Of a DNA stretch of 64,000 bases, positions 8,584-17,865 are shown in pieces (position 1 is the first letter of the stretch; each line of letters starts with the position of its first letter). A program made the translations under genes and the position numbers. The stretch is from Bacteroidaceae bacterium (GTDB taxonomy: Bacteria; Bacteroidota; Bacteroidia; Bacteroidales; Barnesiellaceae_A), in contig JAFZFQ010000037.1 in NCBI GenBank assembly GCA_017555825.1, forward strand, positions 32,787 to 96,786, given 5' to 3'. The notes beneath the pieces were generated by a model. That model saw only the letters and a list, made by a program, of their open reading frames with translations, searched no databases and was not told the DNA's origin.

Positions 8584-8620
8584 AACGACAAAGGCGCTCC
8601 AATGGGGCGCCTTTGTTGTT
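8584..8620. terminator. Terminator between convergent metK and sufB
   Basis: Stem ACAAAGGCGC / GGCGCCTTTGT around a short loop, with a T-rich 3' flank on the + strand (TTTGTTGTTGT). It lies between two converging genes and may serve both. Confidence 0.7.
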
Positions 8621-8641
8621 GTATAGGGTTTAAGATTGTGT

Positions 8642-10129
8642 TTATCCTACCGAGCCTTCGAGAGTTACTTGCAGGAGTTTTTGTGCCTCTACGGCAAACT
8701 CCATGGGCAACTTGTTCATTACCTCCTTGGCATATCCGTTTACGATGAGGCCCACAGCATCTTCGGTGGGGATACCACGTTGGTTGCAATAGAAGATTTG
8801 GTCTTCGTTGATCTTTGAGGTGGTAGCCTCGTGTTCCATTACAGCGGTGTTGTTCTTGATGTCGATATAGGGGAATGTGTGAGCGCCGCAGTGGTCGCTG
8901 AGCAAGAGGCTGTCGCATTGTGTAAAGTTGCGGGCGTTGTCGGCAGTGGGCGTAACACGCACCAATCCGCGATAGCTGTTTTGGCTACTACCGGCCGATA
9001 TACCCTTTGAAACAATTGTACTGCGGGTATTCTTGCCTATATGTATCATCTTGGTACCGGTGTCGGCTTGTTGGTGGTTGTTGGTGACAGCTACCGAGTA
9101 GAACTCGCCCACCGAGTTGTCGCCGGCAAGTACACAACTGGGATATTTCCAGGTTATAGCCGAGCCGGTCTCTACTTGAGTCCACGAGAGTTTTGAGTTG
9201 TCGCCCTTGCACAATCCGCGTTTGGTAACGAAGTTGTAGATACCACCGCGACCCTCTTTGTCGCCGGGATACCAGTTTTGCACGGTCGAATATTTCACCT
9301 CGGCACGCTCATGTACGCGTATCTCTACGATAGCTGCGTGGAGCTGATTTTCGTCGCGCATAGGCGCGGTACAGCCTTCGAGGTAGCTCACATAGCTGTC
9401 GTCGTCGGCCACGATAAGGGTGCGCTCAAATTGGCCTGTGTTGGCGGCATTGATGCGGAAGTAGGTCGAGAGCTCCATGGGGCAACGCACGCCCTTGGGG
9501 ATGTATACAAACGAGCCGTCGCTAAAGACAGCCGAGTTGAGGGCTGCAAAGAAGTTGTCGCGGTATGAAACCACCGAGCCGAGATACTTGCGCACCAAGT
9601 CGGGATAGTCTTTTACCGCCTCGCTTATCGAGCAGAAAATTACGCCGAGTTCGGCCAATTTCTCGCGGAAGGTAGTCTTTACCGACACACTATCCATCAC
9701 GGCATCTACGGCTATACCCGAGAGGCGCATTTGCTCTTCGAGCGAAATGCCGAGCTTGTCGAATGTCTTGAGCAACTCGGGGTCTACCTCGTCGAGCGAC
9801 TCGGGGCCTTTGCGAGTCTTGGGCTCGGCATAGTAGCTTATGGCCTGATAGTCAATCTCGGGTATATTGAGGTGTGCCCAAGTGGGCATCTTGAGAGTTT
9901 GCCAGTAGTGGAAGGCTTGCAAGCGGAATTCGAGCAACCACTCGGGCTCGCCCTTGCGCTCCGAAATGAGGCGTACAACATTCTCGTTGAGACCCTTTTC
10001 GATTATATCGGTCTCTATATCTGTAACAAATCCATACTCATACTCTTTCGATGTAACATCGTCGAGAATAGAGTCTTTACGAGGCTCTTCGTTGACGTTG
10101 GTAATTTTATCGTTGTTTTCCATCTTCAT
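8642..10129 (-). CDS. sufB: Fe-S cluster assembly scaffold protein SufB
   Basis: 495 residues. In the SUF system SufB works with SufC (ATPase) and SufD as a scaffold on which Fe-S clusters are built in the cytoplasm. The sequence shows the SufB/SufD beta-helix core with typical stretches such as [29 protein letters not shown] and SQNSYRGLV, and the C-terminal segment EHEATTSKI...FYCNQRGI. The start may be the first ATG (10129) or the one two codons on (10123). cvpA ends 22 bases upstream, so the two are probably co-transcribed. Oddly, no sufC or sufD follows: the next gene downstream is the convergent metK. In related Bacteroidales sufB is usually followed by sufC and sufD. Confidence 0.96.
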   Translation of the reverse strand: MKMENNDKITNVNEEPRKDSILDDVTSKEYEYGFVTDIETDIIEKGLNENVVRLISERKGEPEWLLEFRLQAFHYWQTLKMPTWAHLNIPEIDYQAISYYAEPKTRKGPESLDEVDPELLKTFDKLGISLEEQMRLSGIAVDAVMDSVSVKTTFREKLAELGVIFCSISEAVKDYPDLVRKYLGSVVSYRDNFFAALNSAVFSDGSFVYIPKGVRCPMELSTYFRINAANTGQFERTLIVADDDSYVSYLEGCTAPMRDENQLHAAIVEIRVHERAEVKYSTVQNWYPGDKEGRGGIYNFVTKRGLCKGDNSKLSWTQVETGSAITWKYPSCVLAGDNSVGEFYSVAVTNNHQQADTGTKMIHIGKNTRSTIVSKGISAGSSQNSYRGLVRVTPTADNARNFTQCDSLLLSDHCGAHTFPYIDIKNNTAVMEHEATTSKINEDQIFYCNQRGIPTEDAVGLIVNGYAKEVMNKLPMEFAVEAQKLLQVTLEGSVG

Positions 10130-10151
10130 CTTTACTTTGTTAGTTCAACAA

Positions 10152-10652
10152 TTAAGGTGTTGGGGTAGTTGTTTTACCCTCTACGAAGTTGAGAACTTTG
10201 GGGGCAAAATCTCTAACAGTCTCGTAGCATATCGCCTTGGTGAGCGTGGGCGACTTCCATACTTTGGCATCTTTGGTCACAAGCATAGCCAAGTTGAGCG
10301 CGAGGCTCACAAAGAGTATGGTCTTGAATGCACCAAAGAGTCCGCCTGCAATGGAGTCTATCCATCCAAGTCGCACCAACCGGGTGATAGACTTGAGAAA
10401 CCCTGAGACAATGCGTATGGCGGTATATATAACAAAGAACAGACCCGCATACGACACCATTTCGCATACCAAGAGGCTCCATCCGGTGCGCTCAAACAGA
10501 AGGGCTGTTATATCTTTGCTCCATATATATGTACATATTACACCCAATAGTAGAGCAGCCACGTCGCCTACTTGGCGTACGATGCCTCGCACCATGCCCC
10601 AAATAGTCATGAGCACGACAAGCCCCAACATTATGATGTCTATAACTTCCAT
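10152..10652 (-). CDS. CvpA family membrane protein
   Basis: 166 residues with about four hydrophobic segments in the first 110-120 residues. The pattern is that of the CvpA/colicin V production family: an N-terminal I-D-(I/L)-hydrophobic start, then GxxRGxVRQ at about residues 20-28. It sits in the inner membrane. The E. coli relative is linked to colicin V export and envelope stress tolerance; the exact role here is unknown. It is the first gene of a likely cvpA-sufB unit. A TATTTTTG box (10678-10685, minus) lies upstream but lacks a clear -33 partner. Confidence 0.8.
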   Translation of the reverse strand: MEVIDIIMLGLVVLMTIWGMVRGIVRQVGDVAALLLGVICTYIWSKDITALLFERTGWSLLVCEMVSYAGLFFVIYTAIRIVSGFLKSITRLVRLGWIDSIAGGLFGAFKTILFVSLALNLAMLVTKDAKVWKSPTLTKAICYETVRDFAPKVLNFVEGKTTTPTP

Positions 10653-10784
10653 TATTTCATTTTAATATGAGTGATTGCAAAAATACACTTTTATTTCCAA
10701 TAAAACGCTATTTGCGACACTATTTTGAGCGCCGAGATGATGCGATTATGTTAATTTTATTTATCACCATTGAGGTGTAAATAT

Positions 10785-11396
10785 CTATACCTCTTCGTCG
10801 AATATCTGGTCGAAACGACGTCGCAGTTCTTCGTGGTTGGCAATGATGGCACGTAGCTCGTCGAGGCGTACTTTATTGTCGCTTTGTGGTAGCCATAGGC
10901 GCAGGTATCCACCTTCGGCATACTTCTCTTGCAGATGGTTGCAGAAACGCTCGTAATGTACCTCTCGGTTGTCGGTGTCGAGGTGTTTCAGCCCATACTG
11001 TACAGTGCGTCGCAGGGTGGTGTCGGGGTCTATAAGGCGGTCGGCCTCGGCTACAATGCAACCATAGATAGAGCGAGGTGCTTGGTTGTTCGATGCGCGA
11101 TGATCCTCGACAGCCTCTTTGATGATAGTGACTTGCTCGGGGGTAAACCACTGTGGCAACATGCTGTCGTTGGTTACAATTTCGCCCGACACGATGTGAT
11201 GACGCTCACGGCCTTCGCACAGCCCCAAGTCGTGATAAGCTGCAATCGTATATGCCATATCGGCATCAACGCCATACTGCTTGGCAAGAGTCATACTACG
11301 TTCTATCACATCGGTCACATGTGTGAGGTTGTGCGCCTTGTCAAATGCCTCGTATCGAGGTATGATGTGTTGTGCTATATACTCCTGTAGCGTCAT
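10785..11396 (-). CDS. HD-domain phosphohydrolase
   Basis: 203 residues, cytoplasmic. The HD metal-binding pattern is visible: H26 (NLTHV), H55-D56 (YHDLG), H99 (VEDHR) and D119 (AEADRLID). HD enzymes remove phosphate from nucleotides or related molecules; the substrate cannot be told from sequence. It is the last gene of a tight miaB-MFS-HD operon, starting 3 bases after the MFS gene stops. Confidence 0.85.
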   Translation of the reverse strand: MTLQEYIAQHIIPRYEAFDKAHNLTHVTDVIERSMTLAKQYGVDADMAYTIAAYHDLGLCEGRERHHIVSGEIVTNDSMLPQWFTPEQVTIIKEAVEDHRASNNQAPRSIYGCIVAEADRLIDPDTTLRRTVQYGLKHLDTDNREVHYERFCNHLQEKYAEGGYLRLWLPQSDNKVRLDELRAIIANHEELRRRFDQIFDEEV

Positions 11397-11399
11397 GGT

Positions 11400-12599
11400 C
11401 TATCGCAGTTTGTTGTGCTCGAAGTGCTTGCGTATAACAAAGAAAAACAATATAAATCCGGCTGTGGCAACGCCCAATCCGGTGCGGAAGGCGTTGGCAT
11501 AGTTGCTCAGCTCGGCAATATGACCGCCTATAAATACACCCAGACCTATGCCCAGATCCCATGCCGTGAAGTAGGTGGAGTTGGCTGTTCCGCGGCGACT
11601 GTTGGGGGCGAGGTTGATAAACATGGCTTGCAATGCCGAGCACATGGTGCCAAAGCCCAGTCCCAATATAAATGCTGCCGAATAGAAGCCTATGGGCTGC
11701 CTGAAGATGACAAAAACGCTAAAGCCCAACAAGATGACTATCATGCCCAGAATGATGCTATGTGCCACCAATCCCTTGTTGAGCATCATGCCCACGCGCA
11801 TGCGCGACATGACAAGACCGCAGGCCATGATAACGAAAAAGAGTCCGGTGCCATCGGTAATGCCTACCTCGGTGCGCCCATAAATGGCCAAGTAGGTCGA
11901 TAGTATGCCATAGGCAAACGAGAAGAGCATGACAGGCAACATCTCGGGCAATCCTTTCACGAGGATAAAGCGGTCGAGCGATATGCCTTGTGTGGGCTGT
12001 TCTATCTCTTTGTGTGGGGCTTTGATAGCCGATACGCAACATAGTCCCAAGAAAGAGGTGACAACCGATATCATAAAGATAGGCGTGAACTCGTGCAGTG
12101 TCTCGTAGAAGTAGAGCGATATAGAGGGCCCAAATGCCATGGCCAAATTGTTGCTGACACCATAGAAGCCAATACCCTCGCCACGACGCTCGGCGGGCAT
12201 AATGTCTATTGCCATGGTGCTGTTGGATACCGTTACCAATCCGAACGATGCGCCATGCGTAGCACGGATGAGGGTAAACAGCAAGAGCGAGCCGGCCAGC
12301 AAGTAGCCACAGAAGAAGAGCATAAATATCGAGTAGCAGATGAGCAACAGCCTCTTGCGGGGAAATGTGTCGACCATATATCCGCTCACCGGCCTTACGA
12401 GTAGTGCCATGATGGTATAGGAGGCCAATACCATGCCGGTGAGGCTTTTATCGGCTCCAAACGCTTCGCCCACATACATGGGTAGTATGGGTAGCAGTAG
12501 GTAGAACGAGAAGAACAGCAAGAAGTTGCCTGCTGCTACGGCACAAAAACTCGGTGTCCACAGTCGCGGACGGGGTGTGTCGGTGGGCGTGGTGCTCAT
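11400..12599 (-). CDS. MFS transporter
   Basis: 399 residues with about twelve membrane segments and the typical major-facilitator loop between segments 2 and 3 (GYMVDTFPRKR, near residue 75). It is an inner-membrane carrier driven by an ion gradient; the substrate is unknown (drug/sugar-efflux-like type). The ATG at 12599 follows the miaB stop by one base, giving coupled translation. A TTG three codons upstream (12608) is in frame but would overlap miaB and is less likely. Confidence 0.85.
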   Translation of the reverse strand: MSTTPTDTPRPRLWTPSFCAVAAGNFLLFFSFYLLLPILPMYVGEAFGADKSLTGMVLASYTIMALLVRPVSGYMVDTFPRKRLLLICYSIFMLFFCGYLLAGSLLLFTLIRATHGASFGLVTVSNSTMAIDIMPAERRGEGIGFYGVSNNLAMAFGPSISLYFYETLHEFTPIFMISVVTSFLGLCCVSAIKAPHKEIEQPTQGISLDRFILVKGLPEMLPVMLFSFAYGILSTYLAIYGRTEVGITDGTGLFFVIMACGLVMSRMRVGMMLNKGLVAHSIILGMIVILLGFSVFVIFRQPIGFYSAAFILGLGFGTMCSALQAMFINLAPNSRRGTANSTYFTAWDLGIGLGVFIGGHIAELSNYANAFRTGLGVATAGFILFFFVIRKHFEHNKLR

Positions 12600-12600
12600 T

Positions 12601-13932
12601 TTATTCAACTTCCTCGCCCAAGAGTGTGGCCGATGAGGCCTCGTATACCTTAACCTTTACGAAGTCGCCTACACGGTGGTTGCCACGAGGGAATACCACA
12701 ACCTTGTTTTGTTGTGTGCGACCGAAGAGTTGTTCACGAGAGCGTTTTGAGAAGCCTTCAACAAGCACCTCAAAGGTCTTGCCTATGTCGCGACGGTTGC
12801 TTTCGAGCGAAAGCTCGTTTTGCAGGTCTATCATGCGTTGCAAGCGTGCTATCTTGGTCTCCTCGTCGATGTCGTCGGGCAGGTGTTTTGAAGCAAATGT
12901 ACCGGGACGCTCTGAATACTTGAACAAGAACGACGAGTCGTAGCACACCTCGCGCATGAGGCTCAAAGTCTCTTCAAACTCCTCCTCGCTCTCCGAGTGG
13001 AAACCACAGAAAAGGTCGCTTGAGATACCGCAATCGGGTATGATGCGACGTATGGCGGCAACACGGTCGAGATACCACTCGCGGGTATATTTGCGATTCA
13101 TCAACTGCAAGATGCGGTTGTTGCCCGATTGCACGGGAAGGTGTATATGGTGGCACAATGAGGGATGCGAAGCAATGGCTTCCAAGATTTCGTCGCTCAT
13201 ATCCTTGGGGTGCGATGTTGTGAAGCGCACGCGCATGCCCTCGCCGGCAGCCTCGGCCACCATGCGCAACAAGGCGGGGAAGTCGACACGAGTGCCATCT
13301 TCGGCAACGTAGTTGTATGAGTTGACATTCTGGCCCAGCAAGATAGCCTCTTTGAAGCCACGAGCTTTCAAGTCGGCAAGTTCGCGCAAGATGCTCTCGG
13401 GCTCACGGCTACGCTCGCGACCACGAGTGTAGGGCACGATACAGTATGAGCAGAAGTTGTTGCAACCACGCATGATAGAGATATAGCCCGAAACTCGGCT
13501 ATGACCCATGCGAGCAGGAACAATGTCGCGATAGGTCTCTGTGGTAGAGAGCTCTACATTGACAGCGGGCTGGCCTTGCTCAACAGCCGAAATAAGAGCC
13601 GGCAGGTCGAGGTACGCATCGGGGCCGGCAACAAGGTCTACGCCATGATTGCTCACCAAATCCTCGCGCACACGCTCGGCCATGCAACCCAACACACCCA
13701 CAATGAGGTGGGGTTTCTTGCGCTTGAGTGCGCGGAAATATGCCAGTCGCGATACAATCTTTTGCTCGGCATTGTCGCGTATCGAACAAGTGTTGACAAA
13801 CACAGCATCGGCCTCCTCGATTGTCTCGCACAAATGGTAGCCGTGCATTTCCATGATAGATGCTACTACCTCACTGTCGGCAACGTTCATTTGGCAACCG
13901 TATGTCTCTATAAAAAGTCTCTTTGTACTCAT
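12601..13932 (-). CDS. miaB: tRNA-2-methylthio-N6-dimethylallyladenosine synthase MiaB
   Basis: 443 residues. A radical-SAM methylthiotransferase that adds the 2-methylthio group to i6A37 in tRNAs reading U-starting codons. The auxiliary [4Fe-4S] cluster cysteines are C13, C49 and C83. The radical-SAM cysteines are C157, C161 and C164 in GCNNFCSYC, followed by YTRGRERSRE, which is diagnostic for MiaB over MtaB and RimO. The C-terminus looks like a TRAM RNA-binding domain. It is the first gene of the operon with the MFS and HD genes. Confidence 0.97.
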   Translation of the reverse strand: MSTKRLFIETYGCQMNVADSEVVASIMEMHGYHLCETIEEADAVFVNTCSIRDNAEQKIVSRLAYFRALKRKKPHLIVGVLGCMAERVREDLVSNHGVDLVAGPDAYLDLPALISAVEQGQPAVNVELSTTETYRDIVPARMGHSRVSGYISIMRGCNNFCSYCIVPYTRGRERSREPESILRELADLKARGFKEAILLGQNVNSYNYVAEDGTRVDFPALLRMVAEAAGEGMRVRFTTSHPKDMSDEILEAIASHPSLCHHIHLPVQSGNNRILQLMNRKYTREWYLDRVAAIRRIIPDCGISSDLFCGFHSESEEEFEETLSLMREVCYDSSFLFKYSERPGTFASKHLPDDIDEETKIARLQRMIDLQNELSLESNRRDIGKTFEVLVEGFSKRSREQLFGRTQQNKVVVFPRGNHRVGDFVKVKVYEASSATLLGEEVE

Positions 13933-14171
13933 ATATTTTGTGGTTTCTTTTTCTTTTGGTTTTTTCTATTTTTATTCTTGTTATACAGGTCTGTTGAGTG
14001 ATATAAAATCGCCCGTTTTGCTTTAAAATCACACTCTTTTGTCATGCAATTCTATGTTTTTCTTCTATTTTGCATCTATAGAGTGTAAAGTTTTTCATAG
14101 TTGAGATTTTGGATTATATTGTCAAGGGTAGTTGCGAAACCGCCCTTTCTTTCTTTTTAAACCTCATACCA
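13933..14171. other. A/T-rich intergenic region between divergent genes
   Basis: This region separates miaB (minus) from the 151-residue gene (plus) and is rich in A/T. Apart from the promoter at 14172-14203 no element was recognised with confidence. Confidence 0.4.
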
Positions 14172-14203
14172 CTTGTTTTTCTCTCAATAAACTTGTATAT
14201 TTG
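14172..14203 (+). promoter_or_regulatory. Promoter of the 151-residue gene and CoA transferase
   Basis: CTTG (14172-14175), 20 bases, TATATTTG (14196-14203), a standard Bacteroidales promoter. The ATG at 14226 is 22 bases downstream. Confidence 0.65.
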
Positions 14204-14225
14204 AGCGCAAAATTACGAAATAAAG

Positions 14226-14681
14226 ATGGATTATTTAGACATTATACTCTATATTGTTTTTGCCATCATCGGTATTTTTAGTAGTATTAACTCTACTAAA
14301 GCCAAAAAACGTGCCGAGAATAAGCGCAAAACAGTTCCAGTGCCCGCACAGGCAGTGGTAGAAGAGGATGATGAGGCTGAATATGATCAACCCGTGCCCG
14401 AAGTGGTGTCGCTCGACGATATTTTCAGGGCATTGCGTGAGGGTCGCCCTCTTGAGACCGTGCGCAAAGAGACTCTCGTCGAAGAGCACACGCCTATACA
14501 GCAACCTGTTGTGCCTATCGAGGAGGGTATAAGGGTGACTCGTGACGAAGATTTTGCACAAAACGAAATATCGGATAGAGGCATCTATACCGACGATGAA
14601 AGTGTCGAGGCGTTCTCGGTGGAGAATGTCGATTGGCGACAAGCTGTTATTACCAGCGAAATATTAAACAGAAAATACTAA
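14226..14681 (+). CDS. Small membrane-anchored protein of unknown function
   Basis: 151 residues. Residues about 3-22 form one membrane segment, followed by a basic stretch (AKKRAENKRK) and then a long acidic, proline-containing, probably flexible tail. The positive stretch right after the membrane segment suggests that the tail lies in the cytoplasm. No family was recognised. The CoA-transferase gene begins 31 bases downstream, so the two are probably one transcript. The coding call rests on the good promoter, position and coding-like composition. Confidence 0.7.
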   Translation: MDYLDIILYIVFAIIGIFSSINSTKAKKRAENKRKTVPVPAQAVVEEDDEAEYDQPVPEVVSLDDIFRALREGRPLETVRKETLVEEHTPIQQPVVPIEEGIRVTRDEDFAQNEISDRGIYTDDESVEAFSVENVDWRQAVITSEILNRKY

Positions 14682-14712
14682 AACTATAATCTCAATCTAT
14701 TTATAAAGCACT

Positions 14713-16206
14713 ATGGCATACAGAATTCTTACTGCAGAAGAAGCTGCCTCGTACATCAACCATGATGATAACGTAGGCTTTGGTGGTTTTACAGCCGCAG
14801 GTACTCCTAAAGCTACAACCATCGCCTTGGCCAAGAGAGCCAAAGCAGAACATGACGCCGGACGTCCCTTCAAAATCGGATTGTACACCGGTGCATCTAC
14901 CAATGACTATATCGATGGTGAGTTGAGCCGTGTCAATGCTATCAAAACACGTACTCCCTATCAATCACACGCCGACTCGCGCAATCTTATCAACAGCGGC
15001 GAAATGCCCTACTTTGACATGCACCTTTCGCATCTTTCTCAACAACTCCGTTATGGTTTCTTGGGCAAAATGCATGTAGGTATCATTGAGGCTGCCGATG
15101 TATCGGAAGATGGCGAAATCCTCTTGGGTGCCGGTGTAGGTATGGCTCCTACAGTGTGTGAACTCTGCGACAAACTTATCATCGAGCGCAACCACCACGA
15201 GAGCGACAGAATGCGTGGTATGCACGATATTTATACTCCGCTCGATCCTCCTTATCGTCGCGAAATTCCTATCTACAAGCCCAGCGACCGTATCGGTTCG
15301 CCCGTTATCAAGGTAGACCCCAAAAAGATTATCGGTATCGTAGAGACCGACTTGACCGACGGTGTTAAGCCTTTCTCTCCCGTTGATGCCACTACATCTA
15401 AGATTGGTGAGAACGTATGTAACTTCCTCGCTTCTCAACTCAAAAACGGTCTTCTTCCCAAAGAGTTCCTCCCCGTGCAATCGGGTGTAGGTAACATCGC
15501 CAATGCGGTGTTGGCTCAAATGGGTCTCAACCCCGACATCCCCCAATTCCAAATGTATACCGAGGTGGTACAAGACTCGGCTATGGAGTTGATGTTCCAA
15601 GGTAAATGTACATTTGCCAGCACATGTGGTATGACAGTGAGCGATGATATGTTGTCGCGCATCATGGATAACATCTACTACTTCAAGGAGCGTGTTATCT
15701 TGCGTCCGAGCGAAATCACCAACCACCCCGAGATTGTGCGCCGTCTGGGTCTCATCACTATGAATACAGCTCTCGAAGCCGACATCTTCGGTAATGTGAA
15801 CTCTACTCACGTGACAGGTACTAAGATGATGAACGGTTTGGGTGGCTCGGCCGACTTTACTCGCAATGCCTACCTCTCAATCTTTGCTTGTCCTTCGGTA
15901 GCTAAGGGTGGTAAGATCAGCTCTATCGTTCCTATGGTATCGCACCAAGACCACAGCGAGCACTCTGTAATGGTAATTGCTACCGAGCATGGTGTTGCCG
16001 ACCTTCGCGCCAAGTCTCCTCGTCAACGTGCCGAGGCTATCATTGAGAACTGTGCTCACCCCATGTACCGTGAGCTCCTCTGGGATTACCTCAAGATGTC
16101 AAACGGTGGTCACACACCTCACAGCCTCAAGGCTGCATTTGCCTTCCACACAGAGTTCCTCAACTCGGGCGATATGACCAAGACCGACTTCTCGCAATAC
16201 AAATAA
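14713..16206 (+). CDS. Acetyl-CoA hydrolase/transferase family (succinate/acetate CoA-transferase type)
   Basis: 497 residues, the length of the Cat1/SCACT family. It moves CoA between acyl groups, probably acetate and succinate or propionate, in the cytoplasm, fitting succinate/propionate fermentation. Family landmarks seen: GFGGFTAAGTPK at residues about 17-28, the CoA-binding glycine segment SGVGNIANAVLAQMG near residue 258, and the catalytic glutamate context YTEVVQDSAMELM near 280-292. GGSADFTRNAYLS follows near residue 378. A hydrolase role cannot be excluded from sequence. It is the second gene of a two-gene unit ending at a long hairpin. Confidence 0.93.
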   Translation: MAYRILTAEEAASYINHDDNVGFGGFTAAGTPKATTIALAKRAKAEHDAGRPFKIGLYTGASTNDYIDGELSRVNAIKTRTPYQSHADSRNLINSGEMPYFDMHLSHLSQQLRYGFLGKMHVGIIEAADVSEDGEILLGAGVGMAPTVCELCDKLIIERNHHESDRMRGMHDIYTPLDPPYRREIPIYKPSDRIGSPVIKVDPKKIIGIVETDLTDGVKPFSPVDATTSKIGENVCNFLASQLKNGLLPKEFLPVQSGVGNIANAVLAQMGLNPDIPQFQMYTEVVQDSAMELMFQGKCTFASTCGMTVSDDMLSRIMDNIYYFKERVILRPSEITNHPEIVRRLGLITMNTALEADIFGNVNSTHVTGTKMMNGLGGSADFTRNAYLSIFACPSVAKGGKISSIVPMVSHQDHSEHSVMVIATEHGVADLRAKSPRQRAEAIIENCAHPMYRELLWDYLKMSNGGHTPHSLKAAFAFHTEFLNSGDMTKTDFSQYK

Positions 16207-16225
16207 TAAGTATAGGCGATATACA

Positions 16226-16266
16226 ACAAATAGAGCCGCAATCGACAAGATTGTGGCTCTATTTGT
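16226..16266. terminator. Bidirectional terminator between CoA transferase and permease
   Basis: An 18-bp near-perfect stem (ACAAATAGAGCCGCAATC / GATTGTGGCTCTATTTGT, one G-T pair) with a 5-base loop. It lies between converging genes, and A- and T-rich ends on both strands suit both directions. Confidence 0.85.
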
Positions 16267-16282
16267 ATTATAAAGGGTGCAT

Positions 16283-17779
16283 TTATGCTTGCTTGGGAGT
16301 CTCGCTCTCTTCCCAATGGAAGGGTTCGAAGGTTGCCGATGGATCGCGCCACTCGGGCTTGCGCATACTATATATAATAAGAGGTGCAGCTACGACTACG
16401 ATACAGCCTATTACCAACACGGCATACCACACGGTATTGCTACCTACCGAAATCTGTCCGGGTGGAATAAAACTGAGTACAAAGGCCAAAAGCGAGCCCA
16501 GAAAACCTATGCCGGCGACGAGCCACATGAGCATGTTGCCTTTGTTGCCTATGCGGAAGGGGCGAGTGGCTTTTTTCATGTTGTATCGCAGATAGATGGC
16601 TGCCGCAAACATGAGCAAGTACATGATGAGGTATAGCAATACTGTGAGTTGCGACAAGATTTGATAGAAGCTCTGTACCGATGGCATGACCACAAAGAGC
16701 AATCCCAAAAGGGTAACAATAGCCCCTTGTATAAACAAGATGTTGCGTTGCACGCCACGGCTGTTGGTCTTCTGGAAGAATGGGGGCAGATAACCTGCAC
16801 GACCCACGGCAAAGATACCCTTTGAGGGGCCTGCAACCCATGTGAGCACACCGGCCAGCACACCAAATGCCAATGCAACAGCGATGACGGGCGAGAACCA
16901 CGATGCTTTGACATACGCCAGATAGCGGTCAAATCCGACCAATAGGCTCTGTGTGAGGTTTATATCGCTCTTGGGGATAATTATGCCCAGCGAGAATGTT
17001 CCCAATACAAAAATGAGTACCGTGATAAGAGAACCTATAAATACCGCCTTGGGGTAGTTGCGCGAGGGGTTGTCTACCTCTTGTACGTGTATACCACCCA
17101 TTTCCATACCGGCATAAAACAGGAATATACCGGCTGCCAAAACAAGGTTGTTGAAGTTGCTCAAGTCGGGAAAGAAACTACCACTGAAGTCCATTTGCGA
17201 CTTACCTCCGGTGAGTAGGTAGATAATAGCCAGTACAACCAGCAATCCGGCAGGGATAATAGTGCCTACCAAGCCTCCGATTTTCGATACACGACCCACC
17301 CACGACATGCCTTTGAGTGAGATAAACGTTGCCAACCAATATATCACAAGTACGACTACAAGTGTATACATGCGGTTGGAAGCCAGCGTCATATCGTGGG
17401 TACTATCCATGCCTATGAAGGCCAGCGATACGGCTCCAAAGGTGAGTACCGTGGGATACCATATTGTACTCTCTACCCATTGCAACCATATTGCCAAGAA
17501 ACCCATGCGCTTGCCAAAAGCCTCGCCAACCCAGCGAAACACACCGCCTTGTTTGTTGGAAAACATGGCTGCCAACTCGGCTGCAACAAGTGCCGTGGGG
17601 ATGAGAAATACCAGCGCTGCAAAGAGATAGTAAAATGCCGAGCTTATACCATACTCCGCCTCGGCAGGGAGTCCGCGCAACGACACTACGGCCGTTACGT
17701 TCATGATAGCGAGTGTAGCAACACTCAACTTTGCGGTTTTACCAATATTTGCCATAATACTGTTTTGTTGTTTGTCCAT
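16283..17779 (-). CDS. APC-family amino-acid antiporter, GadC-like
   Basis: 498 residues with about twelve membrane segments, in the inner membrane. The early segments (TAVVSLRGLPAEAEYG, residues about 29-44; NKQGGVFRWVGEAFG, about 74-88) match the glutamate/GABA antiporter (GadC) group of the APC superfamily common in Bacteroidales. These exchange glutamate or glutamine for GABA and help in acid resistance. No glutamate decarboxylase or glutaminase gene lies next to it here, so the true substrate pair is open. It diverges from a porin gene across 86 bases. Confidence 0.85.
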   Translation of the reverse strand: MDKQQNSIMANIGKTAKLSVATLAIMNVTAVVSLRGLPAEAEYGISSAFYYLFAALVFLIPTALVAAELAAMFSNKQGGVFRWVGEAFGKRMGFLAIWLQWVESTIWYPTVLTFGAVSLAFIGMDSTHDMTLASNRMYTLVVVLVIYWLATFISLKGMSWVGRVSKIGGLVGTIIPAGLLVVLAIIYLLTGGKSQMDFSGSFFPDLSNFNNLVLAAGIFLFYAGMEMGGIHVQEVDNPSRNYPKAVFIGSLITVLIFVLGTFSLGIIIPKSDINLTQSLLVGFDRYLAYVKASWFSPVIAVALAFGVLAGVLTWVAGPSKGIFAVGRAGYLPPFFQKTNSRGVQRNILFIQGAIVTLLGLLFVVMPSVQSFYQILSQLTVLLYLIMYLLMFAAAIYLRYNMKKATRPFRIGNKGNMLMWLVAGIGFLGSLLAFVLSFIPPGQISVGSNTVWYAVLVIGCIVVVAAPLIIYSMRKPEWRDPSATFEPFHWEESETPKQA

Positions 17780-17865
17780 AATAACATACGATGCCCGACA
17801 ATGGTTTAGTAAACTTTACACAACGCTATCTTGTTTTGGATGTAAATCATTCAATTTATTTAAGT

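Noticed and set aside
7764..8918. 384-codon open frame on the minus strand across metK and the end of sufB
   Set aside because: It overlaps metK and the 3' end of sufB, has no recognisable domain and arises from their codon bias.
14965..15810. 281-codon minus-strand frame inside the CoA transferase
   Set aside because: Shadow frame; the plus strand encodes a full-length conserved enzyme.
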